NCBI GenBank assembly: GCA_902806595.1 | Contig: CADCXC010000038.1 | Span: 744,001 to 808,000, forward strand | Direction: 5' to 3' | DNA from: Pyrenopolyporus hunteri | Lineage: Eukaryota; Ascomycota; Sordariomycetes; Xylariales; Hypoxylaceae | Length of the DNA: 64,000 nucleotides | In this document: piece after piece, positions 49,501 to 60,888 of the stretch | Layout of the letters: every line of letters starts with the position of its first letter | Numbering within the stretch: position 1 is the first letter of the stretch | The notes under the pieces: generated by a model | Databases searched by the model: none | What the model saw: the letters and a program-made list of their open reading frames with translations, nothing else | Told to the model about the DNA's origin: nothing | Translations under genes and position numbers: made by a program

Positions 49501-50287
49501 GACTTGGCCAAGGACGGCGCCGTCGTCGGATACAGCTTCTTTGGCTTCCTTCGGCGGACATCCTCGTTCCGCGCCCGCCACTCATCGAAGTAACGAAGAT
49601 ATTATAGCCGCGGCCCTACCCCCGGTACCGTACCCAGACCAAGCGATGCGTTTCCACGGGAGGCAACAGAGTACCGACGCGCCTCGCCCCGCATCCAGCG
49701 GCTTCCAACTTCCACGGGTCCCTGTGGGCAGCCGCAGTAACCGACCGCAGGAATCTCGACACGGAAGGGTGACCCCCGCAATGCAGCCTCCTCCCGAGCC
49801 GGCCCAGCCGCTTATCATTAGCACGCCAACGGGTGTGACTGGTGCTTTCGACAATCCTGGCCAGTCAGATGCGGGTAGGCCGTATGTGGAACCGGTCCTG
49901 CACGCACCCGTTCCTCGTCATCCCAGGCCAATGTCGGGGGCTAGCCTGCTACGACCCACCGTCGAGCGTTTGGAAACCATCTCTAGCGTTACTAACGGGG
50001 AGTCTCACCTATTTCCGCCAGCGGCTCCCTCTACGCAGCCCTCTTCCGGCCTGCTACGTCACCATACTAGTTTAACGCGCCGGCAGAGTCGCGCGCGGAG
50101 AGGGGCTTTGAAGAACATCAATGACGCCAGGCTCCGGGGATGGACCGGGCGAAAGAAGAATAACAATAAGAAGAAAAGCGATAATGATAATAACAAGAAG
50201 AGCGACAATGACGGTTGGATGGATGTGACTTGGGCGGCATCCGTCCCTAAATTCCAATCCAAGGATAAGAAATGCGTGGTGATGTAG
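46592..50287 (+). CDS. F-box protein with WD40-like propeller, long disordered region and C-terminal CaaX box
   Basis: Two exons: 46592-46698 and 46762-50287, with one 63-nt intron (donor GTAGGT). The total is 3633 nt, giving 1210 residues. The N-terminal F-box (LAFDQLPDEIIEQIL across the junction, then SFASLVLLNSKWRRV) lies at ~21-60. Residues ~110-340 carry WD40-like blades (RGHHLLAYNSSRIFVLDV, ILDDGSLLAVLSTD, LSPCGSVLAAAYEGGI, FSFDGTQLLGT). The remaining ~600 residues are low-complexity, Ser/Pro/Arg-rich, with PPVPPLP-type proline motifs. Near the C terminus an Asn/Lys/Asp repeat precedes KDKKCVVM, a farnesylation-type CaaX box with basic residues just upstream. An F-box suggests an SCF ubiquitin-ligase substrate receptor; the CaaX box suggests membrane tethering. 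Both roles are inferred. I do not know a named orthologue. Confidence 0.85.
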
Positions 50288-51384
50288 AAGCATCGGCGAG
50301 GACTCTACATAGCTACCTACCTACCTACCTACCTATCTATCTATCTATTCCATCAATTTCCTTACTATCTATCCACGGCCAAAACAAGGAGCGGAGAAAG
50401 CAATTTCATCTAAAGCGAATACACCGGTCTGTCGTTTACATCATGAGGAGCATATGCATTTTCACTCGTTGAACAGGAGACTGGCATTGGTGGGTGAGGG
50501 GATACAGGGGAACAGACACATTAATGATACCAAAAATCTAGACATACGTGCTCATGGGGTAGACAGATAGCTATCTATCCACGTATGTAGGGCTGCTCGA
50601 GTATAACAGTCTTGGTGTTAGCGCGCATTAAGAATACCTATCTATCGTTACGATGCCATATATTTATCACTTACCTCGGTACCTTATCAAGCATATAAAT
50701 GAAGACATGAGATGCCGACAAAGGCCAGTACTAGTAAGGTTCACTCTAGGCATGAGGCGCCCTATGTTCATGGTGACTGTGTACGTGGTGTCAGATACGA
50801 TCCTGTTGCATACGATCCTGTTGCGAATGGACCTTTTGCTTTACGTTGGCTTCATGTCGTGGGCGCTAGTAGAGGTCGAGTAGGAAGCTGGCGAGAAAAG
50901 GGGTAGCCGTTCGACGTTTAAAATCATGTACCTCGTTGTATTTGTTCGCTTTGATTCATATATCCTTCCGAACACACAGAAATTCCGATGCCAGATTATG
51001 TATAGATAATCCGTCGTACCCGAGCCTAGGGTCACCAGAAAGGCAAATCGATATGAAGGGATATTCATCGCATTATCGATGCCAACCTTTAAAAGGTCAA
51101 CGCAAGACCCTCGCCTTATACATAGAGTACCTCTTCAAGCCGACGTCTTTCCTTCGTATCTCCGTACGAACGCCATATCACACACTTTTAAACCCGACCC
51201 TGCCAACGCCGTAGCTATGCAAAACAGCAACTCACAAACCAGCTCCTGGTATGTATCGTCTACCATGCGCTTTAGAGCGCGGTATGGTGTATGGAGAAAC
51301 AACAACGCGAGACGTACACGCCGCGAGCCATGTTGAAGCCTCTCCTTCCAGATATCCTCTGCAGGTAATAGGTAGAAATGTGAC
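50288..51384. other. Convergent 3' region between the F-box and TAF3-like genes
   Basis: Apart from the microsatellite next to the stop codon I see no gene. Both neighbours end here, so it should hold the two 3' UTRs and terminators. Confidence 0.6.
50314..50349. repeat. (CTAC)n-(CTAT)n compound microsatellite
   Basis: About five TACC/CTAC units run into about four CTAT units, 27 bp after the F-box gene stop codon and probably within its 3' UTR. Confidence 0.9.
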
Positions 51385-52181
51385 CTAGAACTCCATATCC
51401 ATCATGGCCACGTCCTCGTCGGCGAGGGAGCTCAGACCCGAACTAGGCGGTCTGGACTCGGCTTCGGCCGTCTCGGGCTGCGGCGGTCGCTGCGCCGCCT
51501 CGTGTCTCTTGCGCGCCCAGGCGCGGATGCTGTTTTCGTAACCGCCTTCGGCGACCACTTCGCCTTCCACGATGCCTCGGCCAAGGATCGTACTAGCGTA
51601 CTTGGAATCTTGGTCCGACTTGTTGTGCTTGCGTTTGAGAGCTGGGGATAGACGCGTTAGTATGGATTTGATGGTGCGATAGGGGTATCGTAGATTGGGA
51701 AGGCATTAAACTTACCGCTTAAGTAGTCCGTCTCTCGTTGCTCTTCGACACCCTCCACTCCGACTTCGCCAGCAATGGGCTTGTCGAGGCCGGCAACCTT
51801 GCGTATCCTTTGGTTCTTCTTGCCCTTAGCCCAGCGGATGAATTCGTCGACTCCTCTCATGTCCTCCTCGCCCTTAACTTCTTGCGACGTGAAGTCGCGG
51901 TTCGGCCAGAGAGCGCCGCAGTCCTCAAGTGCCATGCGCACGTCGACGACGTCGGGGAGGCCGGGCATCCCCGTCTCGTTGTTGAGTATGGCGTGTTGGG
52001 CCGTGCGCTTCGCGATGGCGATGAGGTAGTCGCCTGCGAGGTCCGTGAGCGCGTCGATGGTGCCGGGCGTAGACGAGTGGTAGCCCTGTGCGCGTAGGAT
52101 TTGTAGAACGGCCGGGCGTAGCAGAGCGTGGTGGAACTCTGACGCAGTAGTCGCGTGGTGCGCTTGCTGAGCGTATGACAT
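51385..52181 (-). CDS. taf3: Histone-fold (Bromo_TP) TFIID subunit, TAF3-like
   Basis: Two exons on the minus strand, 51716-52181 and 51385-51641, separated by a 74-nt intron (GTAAGT donor, CATACTAACG branch site, CCCCAG acceptor). The total is 723 nt, giving 240 residues. Residues ~10-90 form a bromodomain-associated histone fold (FHHALLRPAVLQILRAQGY, then IDALTDLAGDYLIAIAKRTA). A conserved fungal segment follows, with GEEDMRGVDEFIRWAKG and NQRIRKVAGLD, and then a charged tail ending MMDMEF. From family knowledge such proteins pair with TAF10-like histone folds in TFIID in the nucleus. TAF8 also carries this fold; the GVDEFIRW/IRKVAGLD segment made me prefer TAF3, but the sub-assignment is less certain than the fold. 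Its start is divergent from the RecQ gene. Confidence 0.8.
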
Positions 52182-53785
52182 CGTGAGAATCTCTTCGTTT
52201 TTAAGTTTTCTTTTTGTGCTGCGTGAGGCTAAGAAGAGACCTCGCAGACTTGTCTAGGTAGGCGAACAAACTGTAGAAAGTAGCGGTTAGAAAGAGGGCA
52301 TAATGTATGGAACGGAAGGAGTCCAATTGGCTCGAGGATGAGCGCTAGGCGTGGATTGTTTTCTAAAGCAATAACCATAGGACTAAGATCAAATCGCGGG
52401 CTCAACAAGCCTCGACTCGGATTCCCTTACTTTAAAGGAGCTATGAAGCCCGTGCACAGAAAGGCGATGCTGGCGATGATCAGCAGATCGAAGACAGAGT
52501 TGTAGATTTTTTATTTCGAGGCGGCGGTGACGCGACAAGGTTCAAGTCGAATGTTTCGTCGGTTCGCCTGAAGACGTCTGGATGAGGAAAATTCGTTGAA
52601 CTAGGTGTTGTAGAAAAGGCGTGAAGCAGATGCCGGATTTAGAGACGAGTCGGTCTGCGTGTATTGGAGGTACGAAGACCGTTCGGTGTGGGAGAGTTCT
52701 GTAGTTGTTCTCGTAAGAAAATGTTCGCTGGGTTGAGGTAGGAAGAGTAAACAGTCGTCGGTTCGCGGAGGTCGTCGAGATTCGGTATGTTGGGTAGGTA
52801 ATCAGCCGTATTCGAAATATGCCACATGGTAGTCCATCTGGTGAATCAGCAAGCCCTAGAAAGCACTTGCCGGCTTCTGCGCCATGTCAGTTGAGGGTGC
52901 GCGCTGTCTCCGAGTGCTCATGTCGAGGAGGTCGGAAAACGTCTGGAGGTTGAGGAAGAAGGAAGCTCAGAAGTACTCAGAAGTACCAATGCGCTAAAGC
53001 TCCAGTGCGCCCCACATGGTCAGGGCACCTAGAGTGGATCCCGAGGTACATAGGAGATTCTTTAGGTACCTAGGTAGAACGTCACCACGGTAGGAAACTC
53101 GAATCTTTAGAGTATATAGTGTACAGATACACGTATTATGGGTGGCTTTATATATATAGAAGTACGCCATAATACGGCGCATTAAGTCAGTATATAATAC
53201 CTACAATACCTGCAATTCTGTAAGTTTCTCAGGCTGGAAAGACGTGCAAATCTCCAAAGGTGGCAGCTTACCTCATGTTAAGTTAAACGAAGTTTTAAAT
53301 ACAAAGCTCTTCAAAGCGAAGCGAAATTATATACCCCATCACAGTGTGTCGCACTTTCCTTTTGCATGTACCCTCCATTTCCTAGATACCAATTCATGAA
53401 GGCTTGATCCTTGGCTATCGCGGCTGATAAGAAGTGGCTAGGGACCCGGTTGTTATTAGGCACCGGCGCAAGCAACCCCACATCGATTGTGTTTGTTGTA
53501 CTTGTACCACCTAAGCGGCTTATGTAAATAGTACGCGGCATAATTAAATTGAATCACCTGGGGGCGCGACTTGGTGCGACATGGCTCGAGCTTTTTGGCG
53601 GGTCCCATCGTGAATTCGGGACTTCTCCGTCTGCGAGCAACTCACAAAACACCATCACCGAAGATACAAAGTTACAGAAAAGGGCACGACACACAATGTC
53701 TCGCATGTAGTCTTTATATTCTCGTGTCAATTGATTCTAATATTCCTATGGAGCTTCTCCGGAACTTAGGTTCCAAGGTGTCTTC
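52182..53785. other. Divergent promoter region of the TAF3-like and RecQ genes
   Basis: 1.6 kb with no supported gene. It must contain both promoters. A 13-codon upstream frame ends across the RecQ start codon (listed separately). Confidence 0.6.
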
Positions 53786-53789
53786 ATGA
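53748..53789 (+). promoter_or_regulatory. Upstream ORF overlapping the RecQ start codon (ATGA)
   Basis: ATG at 53748 opens a 13-codon frame (MELLRNLGSKVSS) whose TGA (53787-53789) overlaps the RecQ ATG (53786-53788) in the tetranucleotide ATGA. If it lies in the mRNA leader, it could lower or couple translation of the helicase. Transcription start is unknown. Confidence 0.4.
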
Positions 53790-56700
53790 CTCGAAACAAT
53801 CTTCGCGATCACTTAAGTTGGTTACTCGCGAATGTTGCTCTAACCACGCCAAACGCGCCAGTTTTGCCTCCAGCTCGAGAACAATCCTCCTCCGATATAC
53901 CTTCCACCTTTAATCAGTCGACAGCCTTGCCTCCCGAAACGCGTACGAAAGGCCCCCCCGAGTCCCCGCTCTATCCAATTCTCCCAGCCGTCCAGCCATT
54001 GCATCCGGAGCCAACAGATGGGTCGACGAAGTCGGTGGCGAGACCACTCGAGGTACCCGCGAGGGATACGGTAGGAGGAAAGATGGGGCGGCTAACTTCG
54101 AAATCTGGCTCCAAACGGCCTACTCTTATGCTACGCCAGGAGCAATTGCTGACCCCGACATCTACAAACGGAGGCGGGGGTTCCCTCACGAAGGAGTATA
54201 CTGCATTGTTAAAGAACACAGGTCAGATATCTCGTCTGCCTCTCTAAAAATTACCTACACAGCGTGACTAAGTGAAAACTATAGGCGTCGCGAGTTCGGC
54301 TAAGAAAAGGACTTCGCCTCAACACCAGTTGCCAACGCCGGGACCGACTTTCGGAAGCGATCGCACGTTCGATACAGTCGATCTGACCGGAGACGACGAG
54401 CATGTTTCGTCTGACTCCTCTGCATTCGGAAGCAATATCGCATTGTGGCGGGAAGATTTTGCTGCGCGGCCTGGTCCGATCTCCACTACGACAGAGAATT
54501 CGGTTGCGTTCGGGACCGATATTGTGGTATGGGAGGAAGAGCATGCCATGCGGGCAGAGCCTATTTCTACCACTGATAATTCTGTGGCTTTCGGAACCGA
54601 TATAATGGTATGGGAGGAGGAACATGCTAGTCGGCCCGCACCCTTGACACCCAAGAGAGGCCAGAAAAGAAAAAGTGACCAGATCAGTCAACCACTTGCC
54701 ACCGCTACTGCCGACGAAGATGACTTCCCCGATATCTACGAAGTTCTGTCCGAGGAGGAGGTCATGCATTCCCATCTTAAGAGGTCGTCAACTAAATCCC
54801 CAGCCAATACGAAGTTGAAGACCGCAACTAGTCAAACGCAGCCGAGAACTGTAGCTTCGTCTAAGAAAGAGACGGTCCATCAATCTAGAAGAAGGACGGA
54901 CGTCGCCGAGCGCATCGTGAAAGGATCTCCCCATAAAACATCGCGGCAGGGCGGAGCCCCTCGTGATGCGACAACTACTATCGATAGGGGTACGGTCTTT
55001 TCGAAGAATGGCTCGTCCTCGGACGATAGTCCACGGACGCCTAAAGCACAGACGGCGCGGCGACCCCAAGTTCCGAAGCGTAATGACCGGGTTATCGAAG
55101 ATTCGGACGACGAGCTCATGACACCTCCTGCTTATAATGCACCAGATAGTACTGCTCATTCCGCTGGCCGTCCTAGGACTCCTGTTAGGATATCCCAGGA
55201 TGAGGATTTCGTTGTCGCCTACGATACGCCTTCGCAACCAAAACACGCGGCTCGGAATGGTAGACATACGCCGTCCCGTTCACCTGGGAAGTCGGTGCAG
55301 AACGTATTATCCAGAGCCGGGATAACGAGCGATTACGATCACGAACTGGGTGCCGGTCCCTCGCAGAGATCTCAGCTTGCAAGCCAAACAGATATCGTGA
55401 TTGACGACGCAGAGAAGCATGCTATCGTTGAGCTATTCTTAGCCCAGCCGTCCATTATCGAACGAGCAAAGAAATCTCTAGAAGGGAAACTGCGAGAGAA
55501 TAAGGATGCGTATAAGCAATCACTTAAGAGTGGGGATCTTGGGCCTCGGAGTCGGCTGAAGCAAGAAAAGGAGCGACTGGCACGACAGCAAATAGCTCTG
55601 GATGATCTCTCTAGCGAATTTCGTTCGTACGAGGAAGTGCAGCTGAAGAAGGACGCTTTAATATCGCGTATATCGGACGCATACGACCAAGACCTAGATA
55701 CGCAAGACGATGAGGTCCGGCTTGAAGAGCTGGAGGGCCTGCTCCAGGAACGCCGAGTATCGCTAGGGGTTTGCCTCTTGAAGGCCGGTATCGACAATCG
55801 GAGGCTTTTCGAGGCTGCCGAAGCTCGTGACGCTGATGCACACCATCTAAATCCTGTTGTACGGGCCACACAACCAGCCAAAACTGCGCAGCCAGCAAAC
55901 TTCTCGCGGGAATCGACCCTTATTCCACGAGGTAGCACCCAAGTTATCCTTCAGACCCAGCCTTCGCGTCAGCTAGATCACTCCCTAGCAGCTACGGGGC
56001 GGGATTCTAGTGAACCGCCGTTCCCGTCGCAGAGCTCGCCGGGGAGACCTCAGCGCCGAGTTGCGCCTCCTTTACCTAGGCTCAACGAAACTATCGAGGA
56101 ACAGCCGCCGTTCACTTTAACTAGCAATAGTAAGCCGACGAAATCCCTATCTCGTCAGAAATCAACTGTGGCATTGGACCCGGACCCCTACAACTTTGAC
56201 GATGATGACGATTTATTTGAAGAACCGCTGCCTCCACCTAGTCGTCGAGTTCCAAAGAAGACGGCAAATCCTCCTTTAACAAGCGTTAAAAGCCATAAGA
56301 GTCCGTCCAAAACAAAGTCCAGCCGCCAACAAGGTTATCAGAGTGATTATAGCGATGATGTTGATATGGTGCAAGTCGCTGAGGAGCTTGATCTCCGACA
56401 ATCATTAGAGAATAGGCAGCATAAGACTCACCGTCCTGTTCTCTCGGAAACGTCCGGAAATGCAGTGGTACGGCCCCAGAAAACGGCCGTCACGAAGACC
56501 GTGGACCCGTTGGTATCAGCCCAGATCCCACGCGAACTCAAAACTCGCCCATGGTTCAAAGATGTGAGAAGGGCGTTGAAAGATAGATTCAGGATGACTG
56601 GGTTTAGGCACAACCAGCTGGAGGCGATCGACGCCACTCTGGCGGGTAAAGACGCTTTCATTCTGATGCCCACGGGAGGCGGCAAATCGCTCTGCTACCA

Positions 56701-59290
56701 GCTCCCGGCTGTCGTCACTAGCGGAAAGACGCATGGCGTTACAGTTGTCGTGTCCCCCCTTATCAGCCTAATGCAGGATCAGGTAGAGCATCTCAGCGCG
56801 CTCAATATTAAGGCGGCTTCCTTCAGCGGTGAGACGGAGCGGGGACATCGTAACGAGATCATGGATCAGTTAGGCGAACGCAACCCCGAGCATTACATAC
56901 AGCTTCTCTACGTCACCCCTGAGATGATAAATAAAAGCAAAGCCTTCCTGAGCGGTTTGAACACCCTCTATGAAAATAAGAAGCTCGCGCGTCTTGTTAT
57001 CGACGAAGCCCACTGTGTAAGTCAATGGGGGCATGATTTTCGCCCGGACTACAAGGAGCTCGGCAGCTTTAGAGAAAGGTTCCCCGGGGTGCCCCTGATG
57101 GCCCTCACGGCTACCGCAACCCAGAACGTCATTCTAGATGTCAAGCATAATCTGGGGATCGAAGAATGCGAGGAATTCTCGCAGAGTTTCAACCGCCCTA
57201 ATCTCTACTACGAAGTTTTGAAGAAGGAGAAAGACAGTGTCGAGAATATTGCCGAGCTGATCAACACAAAATATAGCGGGAAGACGGGCATAGTCTACAC
57301 ACTTTCTCGCAAGTCCGCGGAGAAGATTGCCGAAAAGTTGCGAGGCCATGGCATAGCTGCGCACCACTACCATGCAAGTATCAAAGCCGAAGAGAAGGCG
57401 AAGGTCCAAAAAAGCTGGCAGGCTGGTCGAATCAAGGTGGTCGTGGCGACTATAGCCTTTGGGATGGGAATCGATAAGCCCGATGTTCGCTTCGTCATCC
57501 ATCATTCTATTCCCAAGAGTCTGGAAGGGTACTATCAGGAGACCGGACGTGCTGGCCGGGACGGCTTGCCTTCCGAGTGCTATCTGTACTTCAACTATGG
57601 CGACGTCTCTTCCCTTCGAAGGATGATCACGGACGGTGACGGTAGCGAAGAGCAGAAGGAAAGACAGAGGAACATGCTGAACACCGTGGCCGCCTTCTGC
57701 GACAATCAGAGTGACTGCCGTCGAGTGGAGATCCTCCGCTACTTCGGGGAGGCGTTTGAAAAGGAACAGTGCGGCAAGACATGTGATAACTGCCTTAACG
57801 AAGAGGTATTCGAGCAAAAGGATTTCAGCGAATATGCGGTGGCCGTGTTGACGATCATGCGCTCCCAGGGGAGGCTTACGCTTAACCAATGCACAGACTT
57901 CATGATGGGAAAGAAGAAAATCTCAGAATACAAGTCGGGCACCGAACATTACCGTGGAATGGCCAAGCAGATGCCGAAGCATGAAATACATCGCATTATC
58001 GATCGACTCGTTGCCGAAGATGCCTTGAGGGAAGAGAATATCTTCAACAATAAGGCTAGGATGGCCATCCAGTATTTTAAGGTGAGAAGCTCTCTGCGGC
58101 CTCTTGTAATTCTTACTGACGAATTTATCTTATAGGTTGGACCCGGGGCGCGCGCCTTCTTAAATAACCAACGCCGGCTGTTCTTGACTACCCGAGTTAA
58201 AGGCAAGGATAGTCAGGCTAGCACAGCCAAGAGGCAGACACGGACTAGTCAATCGACTACTACTACGACGACGAGGCGGCTCGCGTCTGGCAGTTTCCCG
58301 TCTACAAATGTATCATCGCCTGTTCTGGGTAGGGACCGCAAAGGGAAAGGGAAGGCCGTGGCAGCCTCGGACATCGAAGATAGCGATGAGGACTATTCTA
58401 AATTTAGTAACGGATACGCTAAAGATGGTTTCGTGGTTGCCGACGGGGAATCTGATGACGATTTCGAATCGATGCCCCCTCCTCGGTCTAAGGCTCGATC
58501 CCAACGTAAACCACTGGGCCCGCCCATATCCCACGACGTGCGCATGAGCCACGCCGGGCTAGCTGGGCTCAGCGACGATATCCTCCACAGCTTCCTTGAA
58601 GAGGCAAAAGATCTAGAAGAGAATCTGCGGAATTCTAAGAATTTACGTACGCCTATTTTTACCGAGCAGCAACTCCGGGAGATGGCTATAAGGTGGACCA
58701 CCTCGCTGGACCAGATGCGTTCAATTCCAGGTATTAACGGCGATAAAGTAACAAGGTATGGTAGCGCGCTCCTGCCACTCATCCGGCATTACCACGAACG
58801 ATATCAAGAGATCATGAGTCAGATGAGCCCTCGGACCGCTGCGGCAGCGTCGGGGTCCCGCACTGTGGTCGATCTTCTATCAAGTGATAACGAGATGGAA
58901 GACATCGAGGATGACGGAGAAGAGGACTTGGACGGTCCTGGTGCGGTATCGTCCTACTTCTCGGCGCCAACCGGGCGTACAGCGCGAGGAACGACGGCGT
59001 CCCGTACACGTTCGACATCGTCCGCTCCTCGGTCGTCGAAGGCAAACACGTGGCGCGGGAGTAAGCGTCCCTTTCAACGACGATCCTCCGGTGGTTCTAC
59101 TAGGGGGAGCAAGGCGTACGGAGGCGTCAAGAAGAAGGCCACCGCCAGCAGCCGCAAGGCCGCTGCCGGCACATCCTCGTCATCTTTTAGCGGACAGGCT
59201 CGATCAACGGGGAGGAGTGCGGGTACTGGAAGCAGCAGAGCAAAGTCTCAGGGAGTAAGCCGTAGCGGCATAGGGCTCATGGAGTATTAA
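53786..59290 (+). CDS. qde-3: RecQ-family DNA helicase, QDE3/Sgs1/BLM type
   Basis: Three exons: 53786-54221, 54285-58081 and 58136-59290, with introns of 63 and 54 nt. The total is 5388 nt, giving 1795 residues, a length typical of the large fungal BLM-type RecQ. The first ~860 residues are mostly disordered and include a three-fold acidic repeat (residues ~192-268) and a charged, probably coiled segment around 450-520. The helicase core holds FRHNQLEAI, Walker A PTGGGKS (Lys ~946), DEAH (~1052-1055), ALTATAT and GRAGRDG. A zinc-binding Cys cluster (CRR...CGKTCDNC, ~1290-1315), the winged-helix RQC (RIIDRLVAEDAL through YFKVGPGARAFL, crossing intron 2) and an HRDC domain (~1560-1635) follow, then a Ser/Arg/Gly-rich tail. 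The enzyme is a 3'-5' helicase acting with Top3-Rmi1 in recombination; in Neurospora QDE3 is also linked to quelling. All catalytic motifs look intact. Confidence 0.96.
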
Positions 59291-60888
59291 TGAGATGAGA
59301 CGAGTTGAGCTTGGGGCCGAACGGAGTGTGTTATGTCGACTTATAACTTGAGTGCGCTGCCTTATTACGTACCAGGTATTTCTTTTTGCATGGCATGGAC
59401 GACCGCATGATACGGGGAAGACACGGGTGGACGTGGAGGCGTTATTGAGATATATCTTTTTTTTTTTTTTTTTTTTTCCTTTTTCATTCCCTGCGCAGTT
59501 AAGCGATGGCGGTGTCCCTTGCTGCGAAATTACCTACCGACCTACCTTATCTCCCTACCTAGGTAGGTACTTTATGTGCCTAACTTTACTTTTCTCCATC
59601 GGCGTCGGCGTGGTCCACGAGACCTCCCGCTGTCTCCGTAGTGGTAGATAAGCGGATGGATATATGTACCTACCTTAGATACCTTAGCTACCACCTAGGG
59701 TACGAGACGTTATATACCTGAAGAAAGAGTAAATTCGTGTTGAATTATCTATGACTTGCACTGTAAGCTTTTACGTATTGTGACGCTTTGAGGGAATGAG
59801 GAGCGCAAAGCATGAAGGAAATCAACTCGTGGGTATAATAAGTACGTGCGTCCTGACCTCTGGATATATACAGTAGTATTAGAAGAGCCACTAGATACAG
59901 CTCTCAAGTCACAACGGTATGACGTGGCTCAACCCCAAATATCGAACTTATGGACTACATCCTGACTTCCCCCCGTCTCGGCCTCTCCTACTCTACTCTC
60001 CTATATCCTGAGCCACTGGACGTTGGGAAAACGACCGATGAATGAATGGGGGGCTACTTTTTGGTAAAAATAGTGGAGACGTATCATACAACGACACAAC
60101 GCTTGCTTCTAGCTCTCGATTCCGCTCCATTTCCACTCTCATGGTAAACACGTAGACAGGGGAAAAGGATTCGGGAACACGCTTTCTACCTCTCCCTAGT
60201 TTCTTCTCGCTAGGACTCCCGCGAGTCTCTGTCACTTCTTCCCTCTTGGCATACTCAATCTGTTCAACTACTAGGACCGCGGAGGCGCCTTGCCCGCCTG
60301 CTTGCTCCCTCAGATATATGCCATAAAACGCCTCCCGCGCCCTCTTGCTGGAAACAACAACGCTGGTGGTAGATGGGGTAGTCGGCTTTCGATATAACAA
60401 AAGACACGTAAATAAGAGGTATCACTGTGTGGCGGGACCGTTTCCACGACGACCCTCCCTATTGCAACCCGGAAAAAAAAAATCCCTAAGAACGCCTTTG
60501 GCCCGCCTCCGCATTCGCCATGCTACGTTTACCCTCGTTTCCGCGTCAAGTATATGGCGGGGATGAACATGGATGTGTGATAGATAATCCAAACCTAGGG
60601 AAAACGTGCCGGCTTAGCTCGGTTGCCTTGTGTCTCTTGTTGACAACTAACCCATTAAACGATTGCGCAGCTTTAGATGCTAATATTTGCGGGGCGAAAC
60701 AAAAAAAGAACAAGAAAGGAGAGCAGCCCTTCGTGGTATCATTGAAGTAAAATCGAAGACTAGGAGATGAAGCCCGTCTCGCGGGATTTGGACAAATGGG
60801 ATAATACAAGGGAGTGGCCGTATCCTTTTTACCAAGGCGTTCAAGATGGACTGCGAGATCGCTTCGCAAATGGAAGTGGATCTCCATC
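59291..60888. other. Convergent 3' region between the RecQ and KAR9 genes
   Basis: No confidently supported gene. It holds a T tract (about 20, near 59457-59477), TACCTAGGTA-type motifs near 59553, and a 135-codon minus-strand frame (59993-60400) whose translation shows no recognisable domain. Confidence 0.55.

Noticed and set aside
59993..60400. 135-codon minus-strand frame between RecQ and KAR9
   Set aside because: No motif, basic low-information composition, and position between two convergent 3' ends. It could be a small orphan gene, but nothing in the sequence supports it.
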